Origin: Marinobacter salinisoli
Lineage (GTDB): Bacteria > Pseudomonadota > Gammaproteobacteria > Pseudomonadales > Oleiphilaceae
NCBI RefSeq assembly: GCF_017301335.1
Contig: NZ_CP071247.1
Location: 2,480,001 to 2,544,000 of the forward strand
Direction of reading: 5' to 3'
DNA length: 64,000 bases
Made by a program: the position numbers and the translations under genes. Shown piece by piece: positions 37,581 to 45,757 of the stretch; positions within the stretch are counted from its first letter, which is position 1, and each line of letters starts with the position of its first letter. The notes beneath the pieces were generated by a model, which did not search any database, was not told the DNA's origin, and was given only the letters and a program-made list of their open reading frames with translations.

Positions 37581-40248
37581 GCGAAAAATCCAAAGTGCCT
37601 CGCTCGACTTCGCCTTCTTCCAATTCTTGTGGCAATTCTATCAGTCCAATCGAGGCACGATCCGCACGCATTACAAAGAGCTGACGCGCAAATTTCTGGA
37701 TTTCAACAACCCAGAGAAGAATCCAAAGGCTTTCTTGCGTCAGCCACAATTCGAGGCGTTAGAGGTTTATATCTTCCTCAAGGAGTTCCTTGGTAACGCC
37801 AAAGTTGAAAAGATTTTTCAGCAGTGGTTCGAAAAGCAAGGTCGATTCGGGGGTCGGGCTGAAGGCGGAATCGTGTCAGATAAATCTGGCCAGGCAGACT
37901 TACTTGACCAGATAACACAGGATCAGTACAAAGCTGTATTCGCCGCAATGCGCAAGAACTCGCGTGCCTACCCAAACTACATTTTTGCGCTAACGATGGG
38001 TACCGGCAAAACCATCCTGATGGCGACCTGCATCTTCTATGAATTCCTGCTGGGCAACAAATTCGAGAAAGACGCGCGATATTGCCACAATGCGCTGGTG
38101 TTTGCCCCTGACAAGACTGTGCTGCAGTCATTGAAGGAGATCGAGTCCTTTGACCTTACGTGCGTGGTGCCACCAGAGTACGTTAGTTTCCTGACCACAC
38201 ACCTGCGCTTTCATTATCTTGAAGAAGCTGGTACCTCACTCGACACTTTGGACCGGTCGCGTTTCAATATTATCGTCTCCAACACACAGAAAATTATTCT
38301 AAAGCGCAAGCATAAAGAGAAGTCTTCTGTCGACAAACTTTTTGGGGCTAACGGACAAACACTGAGAACAACCGGCGTCTATTCTGACGCCGCGGATCTC
38401 TACGATTTTGATCAGCCCGAGGAAGAGGGCGAGCTAACTACTAACCAGCGATTTGAGAAGCTGCGTCGCTTGGAGCAGTTGGGTATATATGTCGACGAGG
38501 CCCATCACGCTTTTGGCAAGGCATTAGCAAAGGATATGGGTATCGGAGCGAAGGCAACTGATACCAGTCTGCGCACTACAATTGATATCTTGTCCGCCAG
38601 TCTTAGCGCGTCGGGCACCAGGGTGGTTGCCTGCTATAACTTTACCGGCACTCCCTACGTCGGGCGTGAGGTGCTACCAGAGGTGGTCTACACCTACGGA
38701 CTAAAGGACGCCATCGATAAGGGCTTTCTTAAGAATGTGATGCTTCATGGCTATGCCAACACACGGACCGATGAATTTGTCGATATAGCCATCGAGAAAT
38801 TTTTGGAGGAAACTGGCGAAATTCGACCCGAGGGGCTGCTGCCAAAGTTGGCCTTCTTCGCGGCCACTATTGACGAATTGAATAACGAGCTGAGGCCGGC
38901 GGTGGAGCGCGTGTTGCTTAAGCACGGCATTCCAACCTCGCGCATTCTGGTTAACGTGGGTGACAACAAGCTAACCACGAACGACGATATCCGGGAGTTT
39001 AATAGGCTAGACAAGGCAGAATCGGAGAAACAATTCATCCTTCTTGTAAATAAGGGTCGCGAGGGATGGAACTGTCGTTCGCTATTCGGTGTTGGCCTTT
39101 TCCGGGAACCTAAATCTAAGGTGTTTGTACTGCAGGCCACGATGCGTTGTTTGCGAGCCATCGGTAAGGCCCAGTATACCGGCCATGTTTTCCTGTCGGA
39201 CGACAACCTGAAAACCCTGAACGACGAACTCCAGCAAAATTTCCATATTAGTACTGATGAGTTACAGAAAGTTGGGAAGGATAAAGAGCGGGTACAAATT
39301 CGGGTGGTTGAGCCCCCTGTCAAAATCAGGTTAGTACGAGTACGTAAACAGTATCAGATGCGGGAGAAAGTGCTCGTGCCCGGTCAGCCTCTAGGCCTAA
39401 ACCGAGCTGATAAGGAGAGCTGGAACTTGCTGGTAGAAAAGTATCGACTGGTAGAAATTCAGCAGGAAGGTTTGGCAACTCCTGAGGCGGCGCGTGCCTC
39501 CGGTAGTCAGACCTTCGACTTGACTGAGCGCCGGGAGAAGCGGACTTTCTCACGGCTATCGTTGGTTGCGGAGGTGTCCCGCTATCTGAACCTTGCGCCG
39601 CTAGACGTCGAGGAGCTTCTCGATGCTACTGAGGAAGGTGCTGATGAGTTGGTTGCTATAGCCAATGAATTTAACGAGCTACTCTATGACGAAATAATTC
39701 CGCGTTTATTCCGTCAATTATACGACCTTGATGAATCGCAGAAAACCGAAGAGCACGAGGTCGATTTGATAAAAGTTCCTTCCGCCGGCTATTACGAGAT
39801 GTCTGCGGAAAAGGACAAGATTGTGCGAATGAGCGACGAGCAGGTCAAAGAGGAGGGACGCTCCAAGAGCTTCCACCTTGACACCTACTGCTTCGATTCT
39901 GGTTCTGAGAATTGGCTGTTTTGGGACCTGCTTCGTGAGCAGCGGGTGAAGAAAATCTATTTCACCGGGATGTTGACGCACGGCCAATCGGATTTTTTTA
40001 TTCAGTACATCGACCCCGATTCGCACACTGTCCGAAGCTACTATCCGGATTTCATTTTTCAGCGTGAGGAACCAGATGGAAGCCTGAAGTATGTAATCGT
40101 TGAAGTAAAGGCTGACAACCAGGTTGAGGACTCTGTGGTGCAGGCCAAAAAGGACTTCGCTCAGCAGATCGCGGTGGCCAGTGGGATGGAGTACCGCATC
40201 TTGAAGTCCTCCGATGCGGATAAGCGGCATTTCCGAATGCTACTGTAG
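37573..40248 (+). CDS. Res-like DEAH helicase with C-terminal PD-(D/E)XK motif
   Basis: 891 residues, related to restriction subunits of type III systems. Walker A TMGTGKTILMATCIF (T141-T147) and DEAH box VDEAHHAFGK (D308-H311) are followed by FTGTPYVGREVLPEVVYTYG. Helicase motif VI lies near VLQATMRCLRAIGK. A nuclease-like end shows YYPDFIFQ (D826), then YVIVEVKADNQ (E844, K846), giving the PD...ExK pattern. It overlaps the methylase stop, with GGAG upstream of the ATG. Together with the methylase it resembles a Mod-Res pair, but here linked to a UvrD-nuclease and a GHKL protein. Confidence 0.92.
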   Translation: MAKRKIQSASLDFAFFQFLWQFYQSNRGTIRTHYKELTRKFLDFNNPEKNPKAFLRQPQFEALEVYIFLKEFLGNAKVEKIFQQWFEKQGRFGGRAEGGIVSDKSGQADLLDQITQDQYKAVFAAMRKNSRAYPNYIFALTMGTGKTILMATCIFYEFLLGNKFEKDARYCHNALVFAPDKTVLQSLKEIESFDLTCVVPPEYVSFLTTHLRFHYLEEAGTSLDTLDRSRFNIIVSNTQKIILKRKHKEKSSVDKLFGANGQTLRTTGVYSDAADLYDFDQPEEEGELTTNQRFEKLRRLEQLGIYVDEAHHAFGKALAKDMGIGAKATDTSLRTTIDILSASLSASGTRVVACYNFTGTPYVGREVLPEVVYTYGLKDAIDKGFLKNVMLHGYANTRTDEFVDIAIEKFLEETGEIRPEGLLPKLAFFAATIDELNNELRPAVERVLLKHGIPTSRILVNVGDNKLTTNDDIREFNRLDKAESEKQFILLVNKGREGWNCRSLFGVGLFREPKSKVFVLQATMRCLRAIGKAQYTGHVFLSDDNLKTLNDELQQNFHISTDELQKVGKDKERVQIRVVEPPVKIRLVRVRKQYQMREKVLVPGQPLGLNRADKESWNLLVEKYRLVEIQQEGLATPEAARASGSQTFDLTERREKRTFSRLSLVAEVSRYLNLAPLDVEELLDATEEGADELVAIANEFNELLYDEIIPRLFRQLYDLDESQKTEEHEVDLIKVPSAGYYEMSAEKDKIVRMSDEQVKEEGRSKSFHLDTYCFDSGSENWLFWDLLREQRVKKIYFTGMLTHGQSDFFIQYIDPDSHTVRSYYPDFIFQREEPDGSLKYVIVEVKADNQVEDSVVQAKKDFAQQIAVASGMEYRILKSSDADKRHFRMLL

Positions 40249-40301
40249 GAACTTTCTGCAGTAGTGGAGTTCGTGTTTGAGAATGTAGGGAGAAAAATGT
40301 A

Positions 40302-40406
40302 ATGGCAAGGATGAGAATCTCAAAGAGGGTGCTTCCAATGTCCCTGCGCTCGAAGTGTGACCGAGTCCTTGCTTTAGCGCAGGAAAAAGGCATTAGCACT
40401 CGGTAA
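40302..40406 (+). pseudogene. 34-codon ORF at the cassette/satellite junction, possible gene remnant
   Basis: Starts MARMRISKRVLPMSLRSKCD and ends EKGISTR. GGGAG lies about 11 bases before the ATG, 53 bases after the Res-like stop. The basic, helical text looks like the beginning of a longer protein that stops abruptly. It may be the leftover of a sixth cassette gene cut by rearrangement, or a small regulator. I cannot tell which. Confidence 0.35.
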
Positions 40407-40641
40407 GTTGCAACATGTTTGTTTCTGAAAAGGTATGTTCCTGAAGCGCCAATGGTTGTGGATTGAATAAAGCTTGTGCAGCTGAAACAGGGATGTTTAC
40501 AGTGATTGATTCGAGTTTTTGTTCAATGATCCACGTTTCGATGACAGGAGTTATAGAGTCTTCTGGGCAGACGGCAATCCGATTACCCATCAGGTTTTCA
40601 GCGTCTAATCCATGCTCATGAAGATAGGCAAGTGCGTTCAT
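40393..40641 (-). CDS. Hypothetical 82-residue protein of the satellite module
   Basis: No recognised family. It opens MNALAYLHEHGLDAENLMGN, then RIAVCPEDSITPVIETWIIE. The opening resembles small regulatory or primase-associated proteins of P4-like elements, in which a short helical start precedes a strand-rich part. Its ATG overlaps the stop of the replication gene (ATGA), so it belongs to that operon. Confidence 0.65.
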   Translation of the reverse strand: MNALAYLHEHGLDAENLMGNRIAVCPEDSITPVIETWIIEQKLESITVNIPVSAAQALFNPQPLALQEHTFSETNMLQLTEC

Positions 40642-42851
40642 CAGAACACCCTCCTATTTGCGGCTGAATTGCCGGTTTTTGGAGGGAGGTCTATGGACCT
40701 ACTCGGATCTGAAGTCAGAGAAGTCGGAAGTTTTTCCTTCTTTGTAGTGTTATCCACGACTTCAAGACATTGATGACTTTGGACTAAAGAATTTCTCAGT
40801 CCGATTCTCCATTTGACGGTAGACCCGATTTTCCCAAGGCATTTGCACTCGATACCGAGCTGACGCAACGCGGGGGCTGCCCGGCGCATTGCATCACCAA
40901 GCCCCCTGGGTGACCGGGGCCATGAATCACAGTTTCGGGGCTTGAAACCTTCCAGGATATTCAGCCATTTCTTTGCTGAGTGCTCCTCGATTAGGTCACA
41001 TTTTGATTCAGCCCAGTCCCGAATTGCCGAGGCAACAGGACTTGCGTCCAGTGTGCGTTCAAGTCCGTCTTGGCGAGCAGCGTTAAATTGCCTCATAAAA
41101 CTTTCAGGTGGCTGATTCATGGCCTTGGCTACTGCCATGCCAAGATAGGCAAATTCGACCAAGCGTGGACGTTGTTCTGCTGGCAAGGTCATGTCTGGAA
41201 GGTATTCGAAAGCCCTTGCTGCAATATCCATGAGCGCCCCGAGAATGCCCGCGTGATGCCTCTCAAAGTCAGCCTCCAGCTTATCCTTGGGGCACGCATC
41301 AGTTATAACCGGCAGTTCGATACTGATTGCCCGTGATACCGCGTCTTGCTGAGTAATGGCAGCCACAATGCCGTTGAGGATTGCAGGGCGTTTTAGCGTG
41401 ATAACAACCTCGTCACTATCACTGTAAAGCTTGCGCCTCGCGAATCCCCCGCCGGTCGCAATTACGCACAGTGCGTCCTGAATTGGCGCGGGCAAATGGC
41501 TTACATTTTCGATGCTGAGGATGTGATTTGTGCCGCCGGTCACATACAGATCTTCAGCGGACTTCGGTGCGGCTCTGAGGTCGGCAGCGTTAGGATCTAT
41601 AAGCCGCCGGAGAGCAGACTGAGTGGTACTTTTTGCACATCCCTGTTCACCGAACATCTCCAGAATCGGGAACGGAGTATCTAATCTTAAACATTCCACT
41701 AGCCATGCTGTCACAAGGAGTTGCTGATGGCTTGGGATGTTGGCGATTCGCCATAGTGGCTCAATACTCCCACCCCTGACGGGGCGCGGAAGTGGCTGCG
41801 TGCTTTCAGACCTTGGGAACATCACCGGACTGTCAAAGATGTCCCATTTTCCAGGCATGATGCAGATGGCGGCACTTTGGCCGGGCTCAGCAAGATCAAG
41901 CCAGTGTTGACCATTTACGCTCGCGACTCGAAGGTATACCGATCGCTGTTCCTGCATTGCGATGCCCTCGAGCGTCATTTTTGCTTCGCGTAACGATTGA
42001 TCCCTGATGGCCCTTTCGTATTTCTGGTAGAAAGCTGAAGTCAGCCAATGCCTAAAGGCCTTACTGGCGACTGAACGCACTTCGCCTGTTTCAATATTCC
42101 GCGCGTGCGCGATATTGTTTTTGTCGTGGAACAATTCATTGAATGTTTGAACAAAAGCGACAATTTGGTCCGATTGCGACTGGCGCTCGCGTTCTGTTTT
42201 TTCGGTTGTCTGGGAATCAGGCTTGATCGGTGGGGTGATACCATCTTCAAACTCAGCCAGAACTGCATCTGATCCTGACATCTGATGAACATCGCTCCAA
42301 TCTTTTTCCGTTTGCGGGCATGTCCAGGAACAGCCGGACTTTTGGCCTGCTCTCTTGCCTGCATTGTCGTTATCCACTGCGGCAATAAGCTTGAGAGTAG
42401 GGGTCAGCTTTCTGATTGCCTCTACGTTGCCGGGAATGTTCAGTTCACCAACGCCACACGCCACTGGAAGTCCTGTTGCCTCGTGCAGTCGATATCCATC
42501 GGCTAGCCCGGCACAAACAATCAGTCTCCCGGTCAAGGTAGCTAGGTCTGCAAGCTCGAACCCAATAGGTGTGCAGGATCCAGCTGTTTTAGCGCCTTTA
42601 GTAACTAACTTGTTCTTTGGCTTCTCATCTGGATTTCGCTGAACAGGCTCCGAAAGGATTCGTTCATGCCCGCAGTGTTCTTGAGTGTCAATCAGAAAAA
42701 GTGGCCGAAATATAGCGTCGCCTTCCCACGGTGTAATCGGCTTTCCTTCGCTGTCAAAACAAGAGAGAGTGACCTGCTCTATAGAGCAGCCGAGAGGTTC
42801 CATAGCTTGCCATTCAATCTCTTTCTCAATGAGGTAGGGGTGGGGTTTCAT
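40641..42851 (-). CDS. Toprim/helicase replication protein of the element
   Basis: 736 residues, probable replication protein of the satellite. A Toprim-like stretch lies at about 105-170: GRLIVCAGLADGYRLHEATG, then KLIAAVDNDNAGKRAGQKSG, with the DxD type acid pair in DNDNAG. A helicase-like ATPase follows near residues 385-500: ILEMFGEQGCAKSTTQSALR (Walker A GEQGCAKST), then HILSIENVSHLPAPIQDALC (Walker B-like). No archaeo-eukaryotic primase core was seen. The acid of the usual Toprim Glu is replaced by Ala/Gly (CAGLADG), so primase activity is doubtful. It overlaps AlpA by ATGA. Confidence 0.8.
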   Translation of the reverse strand: MKPHPYLIEKEIEWQAMEPLGCSIEQVTLSCFDSEGKPITPWEGDAIFRPLFLIDTQEHCGHERILSEPVQRNPDEKPKNKLVTKGAKTAGSCTPIGFELADLATLTGRLIVCAGLADGYRLHEATGLPVACGVGELNIPGNVEAIRKLTPTLKLIAAVDNDNAGKRAGQKSGCSWTCPQTEKDWSDVHQMSGSDAVLAEFEDGITPPIKPDSQTTEKTERERQSQSDQIVAFVQTFNELFHDKNNIAHARNIETGEVRSVASKAFRHWLTSAFYQKYERAIRDQSLREAKMTLEGIAMQEQRSVYLRVASVNGQHWLDLAEPGQSAAICIMPGKWDIFDSPVMFPRSESTQPLPRPVRGGSIEPLWRIANIPSHQQLLVTAWLVECLRLDTPFPILEMFGEQGCAKSTTQSALRRLIDPNAADLRAAPKSAEDLYVTGGTNHILSIENVSHLPAPIQDALCVIATGGGFARRKLYSDSDEVVITLKRPAILNGIVAAITQQDAVSRAISIELPVITDACPKDKLEADFERHHAGILGALMDIAARAFEYLPDMTLPAEQRPRLVEFAYLGMAVAKAMNQPPESFMRQFNAARQDGLERTLDASPVASAIRDWAESKCDLIEEHSAKKWLNILEGFKPRNCDSWPRSPRGLGDAMRRAAPALRQLGIECKCLGKIGSTVKWRIGLRNSLVQSHQCLEVVDNTTKKEKLPTSLTSDPSRSIDLPPKTGNSAANRRVF

Positions 42852-43039
42852 GTTTCAGCCTCTCTACCAGCTTCCCATGCTTTGACGTCCGATAACTTCC
42901 AGCGGGTGCAATTGGGGCCTAGTTTTAGGGGAGCGGGGAATTTTCCTTCTCGGACCCAGCGCCAGATTGTCTGCCGACTGACTTCAAGAAATTCGGATAG
43001 CTGTTTATCTGATGCATAGTGAAGGGACTGCTTGCTCAT
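42848..43039 (-). CDS. alpA: AlpA-family HTH regulator
   Basis: 63 residues, nearly all helix-turn-helix: YASDKQLSEFLEVSRQTIWR, then WVREGKFPAPLKLGPNCTRW and KLSDVKAWEAGR. This is the AlpA pattern (phage P4-type transcriptional regulator that can activate integrase or excision). It is first of the AlpA-replication-82aa unit. The upstream 132 bases contain two TCCCAGGGA palindromes. Confidence 0.88.
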   Translation of the reverse strand: MSKQSLHYASDKQLSEFLEVSRQTIWRWVREGKFPAPLKLGPNCTRWKLSDVKAWEAGREAET

Positions 43040-43115
43040 GGTTGCGCCTTCCTGTTACGGGGCTGGTTGAACACATGAGCAGTTAATCAGGCGAAACAAG
43101 TTTTAGAGACAAGCA

Positions 43116-43166
43116 TCCCAGGGACGATGTGCGCTTACCTTGGGACAATGAACAGTCTCCCAGGGA
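43116..43166. promoter_or_regulatory. Two TCCCAGGGA palindromes 42 bp apart upstream of alpA
   Basis: TCCCAGGGA at 43116-43124 and 43158-43166, which is four helical turns apart, in the 132-base gap between alpA and the upstream gene. A related TTGGGA half lies between them. Candidate operator for AlpA or for a helper-phage regulator. Confidence 0.4.
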
Positions 43167-43171
43167 GGAGG

Positions 43172-44071
43172 TTATCTAAGCCTAATTCCATTATCCTTGG
43201 CGTATTGACGAATCCAATTCGTAACGGTCCGGGGCTCGTATTCGAACCCCTTTTCTCTAAGCCAGTCGGCATAGTGAATCCCAGCCTTTTCAGTGCTTGC
43301 AAAAGTAGTCTTCTTATCGTTCCAGTCTTCGGTGACGAGGCTGCGAGCTTCATTTCGTCTTGCATGTCGCACCTTGTTACCTGTCTCGGACTTTTCCCAT
43401 TTCGCAAAACGCTCGCGTCGACTGATGGCGTCTCTTATCCTCTTATAGTTGTCGATTTTGTCGAACCAGTAACGGGCCAACTCATGATCATCCACGTAAG
43501 CATCATCAAGAGCGTACTTCACTGCGATATTATCGATGTGGCAAAGGGTAAAATAGGCGGCCAGGAATTCGCGATCGTAAGGCCAATCGTCAAAATCCTG
43601 TTCTAAATTAACGGTCTCCATGATGTTATCAAGTATACGGATTAATGGTTCGATCCGGTGGCCGTAGGCTGTCCAAGGATCGGTTTGGTCTACCCGGATA
43701 GACTCTTGCCCTGGAATAGACTCTTCTGAATCTGAATTGATCACGCGTATATGGCCACCCTCGATTAGAGGTTCCAGCATTTCCTCGTGTCCATTCCACA
43801 CTTTAATTAGGCCGCCAAGGAAGTAGTAAAAAACAGTGTCAATAACTATCCGTGTGATTTCTAGATCTAATTTCGATGCTAAGCAGTCAAAGGCCCGTTT
43901 GCCAAACTTCCACAAAACGGGATTATGAATAATCTGTGGGGCTCTACCCGGGATGGGAATAATTAGAGCATGATTTTTTTCACCTTCCCCATTATCTTTG
44001 AAGGATTCAATGGGATCGATTACCCAGTACAACCATTTTGCGCCGGTGCCTCCTCCATCAAAATCTTTCAA
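43172..44071 (-). CDS. Hypothetical protein coupled to the integrase
   Basis: 299 residues with no recognised family. The C-terminal 60 residues look like a DNA-binding or helical domain: FASTEKAGIHYADWLREKGF, then EPRTVTNWIRQYAKDNGIRL. The middle is acidic with DDWPYDREFLAAYFTLCHID. Its ATG overlaps the integrase TGA, so it is co-translated with the integrase. It could be an accessory recombination or control protein of the element. Confidence 0.72.
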   Translation of the reverse strand: MKDFDGGGTGAKWLYWVIDPIESFKDNGEGEKNHALIIPIPGRAPQIIHNPVLWKFGKRAFDCLASKLDLEITRIVIDTVFYYFLGGLIKVWNGHEEMLEPLIEGGHIRVINSDSEESIPGQESIRVDQTDPWTAYGHRIEPLIRILDNIMETVNLEQDFDDWPYDREFLAAYFTLCHIDNIAVKYALDDAYVDDHELARYWFDKIDNYKRIRDAISRRERFAKWEKSETGNKVRHARRNEARSLVTEDWNDKKTTFASTEKAGIHYADWLREKGFEYEPRTVTNWIRQYAKDNGIRLR

Positions 44072-45366
44072 CCGACACCTCCGGAAATAGAAATTACTTT
44101 AGGGTTTTCTTGTGCTTTTTCTCCCTCAGTACAGAACTTTTCCCAATCCGCCATGAGTAAGCGGCGCTTGTCTATTAGTTCGGAGCGCGCATAGGCGGCT
44201 CGAGTGGCGTCGCTGTTTACGTGAGCTAGGGCAAGCTCTGAAACTTCATCAGCGTAGCTTGTGCACTCTCTGGCCCAATCTTTGAAAGTTGAGCGAAAAC
44301 CGTGAATTGTGCTCTCAATTTCCATTCGCTTGAGCAGGGCTGTTAGGAAGTTGTTTGAGGGGATATCGCCTTTCGGGCCAGGGAATATTAATTGATTCGG
44401 TTCGCCTGGAGGCATGTCTTTCAATAAGTTCACGGCAGTCTCAGAGAGCGGAACGCGGTGTTCCTTGCCAGATTTCATACGCTGGGCGGGCACCGTCCAA
44501 ACCTTGCTTTTGAGATCTACTTCCTGCCAAGTTACTCCGGCTTTATGAATTCGCTTATCGCCTATTACTTCGTTGGTGCGGGCAGCGGTCAGAACGAGAA
44601 ATTCCAGGGCGCGGGCAGCAGTGCCAGTGCGCTTCTTTAATGCAGCCATGAAATCGGGCATGGCTTCCACAGGCAAGGCATTGAAGTGGGCCTTCTTTTT
44701 GATTTTCTCAGGTGAGGGATAAACTTCATCGAGATAGCCTTGCCACTTTGCCGGGTTTTCATTGGAGCGGTAACCGTGAATAGCACACCAGCCGAGTATG
44801 TTCTCCATTCTTGCCCTAACACGATTGGCGGTTTCGGTTTTTTCATACCAGATGGGATCAAGTACTGCTTTGACATGGGGGAGCGCAATTTCTCGGACAG
44901 GTACCTTGCCAATGTGGGGTACAGCATATGTATTCAGGCTGTTTTCCCATTGCTGCCTCTGGCGAGGGTTTTTGAATTCTTTGGATTTCATATCGATATA
45001 GTCGGACATCGCATCGACAAAGGTAACAGTGCTTAATCTGGCGGCCAGCAGGGCGCGTTTATTTGCGTTCTTTTCCTCAACTGGATCGATTCCGGCTGTA
45101 ATCTTGTCCCGTGTTTCTCGGGCCTTGTCTCGGGCCTGCGCCAATGTAACGTCTGGAAAAGCGCCCAGCCCTATGCTCCGGCGCTTGCCTGCGATCACGG
45201 TCCGGTAGATCCAAGACTTTGCATTACTAGGAGTAACTTGTAGGAGTAGACCGGATACACCGCCGACTGGATGCAACGCATTGTATGCCTTCCCGCTGGT
45301 CTTACTTACAGCATGCGTCAGTCGTCTGACCTCGGTGGCACTCAACTCTCTAACTTTTTTGGGCAT
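44068..45366 (-). CDS. int: P4-type tyrosine integrase
   Basis: 432 residues. N-terminal DUF4102 arm-binding domain with GGVSGLLLQVTPSNAKSWIYR and RSIGLGAFPDVTLAQARDKA, then a SAM-like core-binding domain, then the catalytic domain. The active residues are R in VLTAARTNEVIG, HGFR in TIHGFRSTFKDWA, H in ELALAHVNS and Tyr in ATRAAYARSE. The start at 45366 (MPKKVRELSATEV) is preferred over 45381. It is located near attR and points away from it, so the integrase sits at the end opposite the tRNA, which is less common. Confidence 0.93.
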   Translation of the reverse strand: MPKKVRELSATEVRRLTHAVSKTSGKAYNALHPVGGVSGLLLQVTPSNAKSWIYRTVIAGKRRSIGLGAFPDVTLAQARDKARETRDKITAGIDPVEEKNANKRALLAARLSTVTFVDAMSDYIDMKSKEFKNPRQRQQWENSLNTYAVPHIGKVPVREIALPHVKAVLDPIWYEKTETANRVRARMENILGWCAIHGYRSNENPAKWQGYLDEVYPSPEKIKKKAHFNALPVEAMPDFMAALKKRTGTAARALEFLVLTAARTNEVIGDKRIHKAGVTWQEVDLKSKVWTVPAQRMKSGKEHRVPLSETAVNLLKDMPPGEPNQLIFPGPKGDIPSNNFLTALLKRMEIESTIHGFRSTFKDWARECTSYADEVSELALAHVNSDATRAAYARSELIDKRRLLMADWEKFCTEGEKAQENPKVISISGGVG

Positions 45367-45522
45367 GTCAGCTGATTCCATTCAGGCGATGAGAGCTCAA
45401 ATCTGGAAAAGAGCTATAAACTCCGACCAGTAGCGTCAAAGGAGCAGGAAGGTGTCCGGTGAAGAGTAGAGCATGGACAGTCGGATGAAACCTGTAATCA
45501 ATCTTGGCCAGAAACCTAACTA

Positions 45523-45533
45523 CCTACCTATCA
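45523..45533. repeat. Possible integrase arm site, right copy
   Basis: CCTACCTATCA, the direct repeat of 27869-27879, 130 bases inside attR. Confidence 0.3.
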
Positions 45534-45551
45534 TTAAGTCTAATATTCCAC

Positions 45552-45577
45552 GTTACAGGATGTAACCGACTGTTACA
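45552..45577. promoter_or_regulatory. Cluster of three GTTACA motifs between int and attR
   Basis: GTTACA (45552-45557), its reverse complement TGTAAC (45561-45566), and GTTACA (45572-45577). A further TGTAAC lies at 27961-27966 near attL. Candidate arm or regulator sites for int. Confidence 0.35.
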
Positions 45578-45662
45578 AGCAATTGTGGCCAATGCAGGTT
45601 TTATGCGGATAGCACTTCAAAAAAACTAATAAATGCAAATGCCTACAGAACTTTTGGAAGGT

Positions 45663-45680
45663 CTGGCCCACCGCCATTTT
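45663..45680. repeat. attR core
   Basis: CTGGCCCACCGCCATTTT, identical to the tRNA-Ser end at 27803-27820. Bases on either side differ (T before, C after), so the repeat is exactly 18 bases. Confidence 0.88.
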
Positions 45681-45757
45681 CCCATACAGCTTCGAGCTCT
45701 TGCGACTTCCTTCCTTCTCTTGCTATATCCCCCGAAATCACCCTTGCCTAAGACTTC

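Larger units (their letters stand above)
27803..45680. mobile_element. Integrative satellite-like genomic island in tRNA-Ser, 17.9 kb
   Basis: It is bounded by the 18-bp direct repeats. From right to left it holds a P4-type integrase, a hypothetical gene, an AlpA-like regulator, a Toprim/helicase replication gene and an 82-residue gene. Then come the defence-like cargo and a zinc-ribbon gene next to the tRNA. The base composition looks more AT-rich than the flanks by eye. No capsid, portal or conjugation genes are present, so it probably depends on a helper or on mobilisation in trans. Confidence 0.85.

Noticed and set aside
29059..40248. Assignment of the cassette to BREX or DISARM
   Set aside because: No PglZ, BrxC/BrxL, DUF1998 (DrmB) or DrmA-type helicase was seen; the shared parts are only a methylase and helicases.
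45663..45680. Second tRNA gene or tRNA fragment coding for a functional RNA
   Set aside because: Only 18 bases of the 3' end are present; no anticodon or acceptor partner exists. It is the attR copy.
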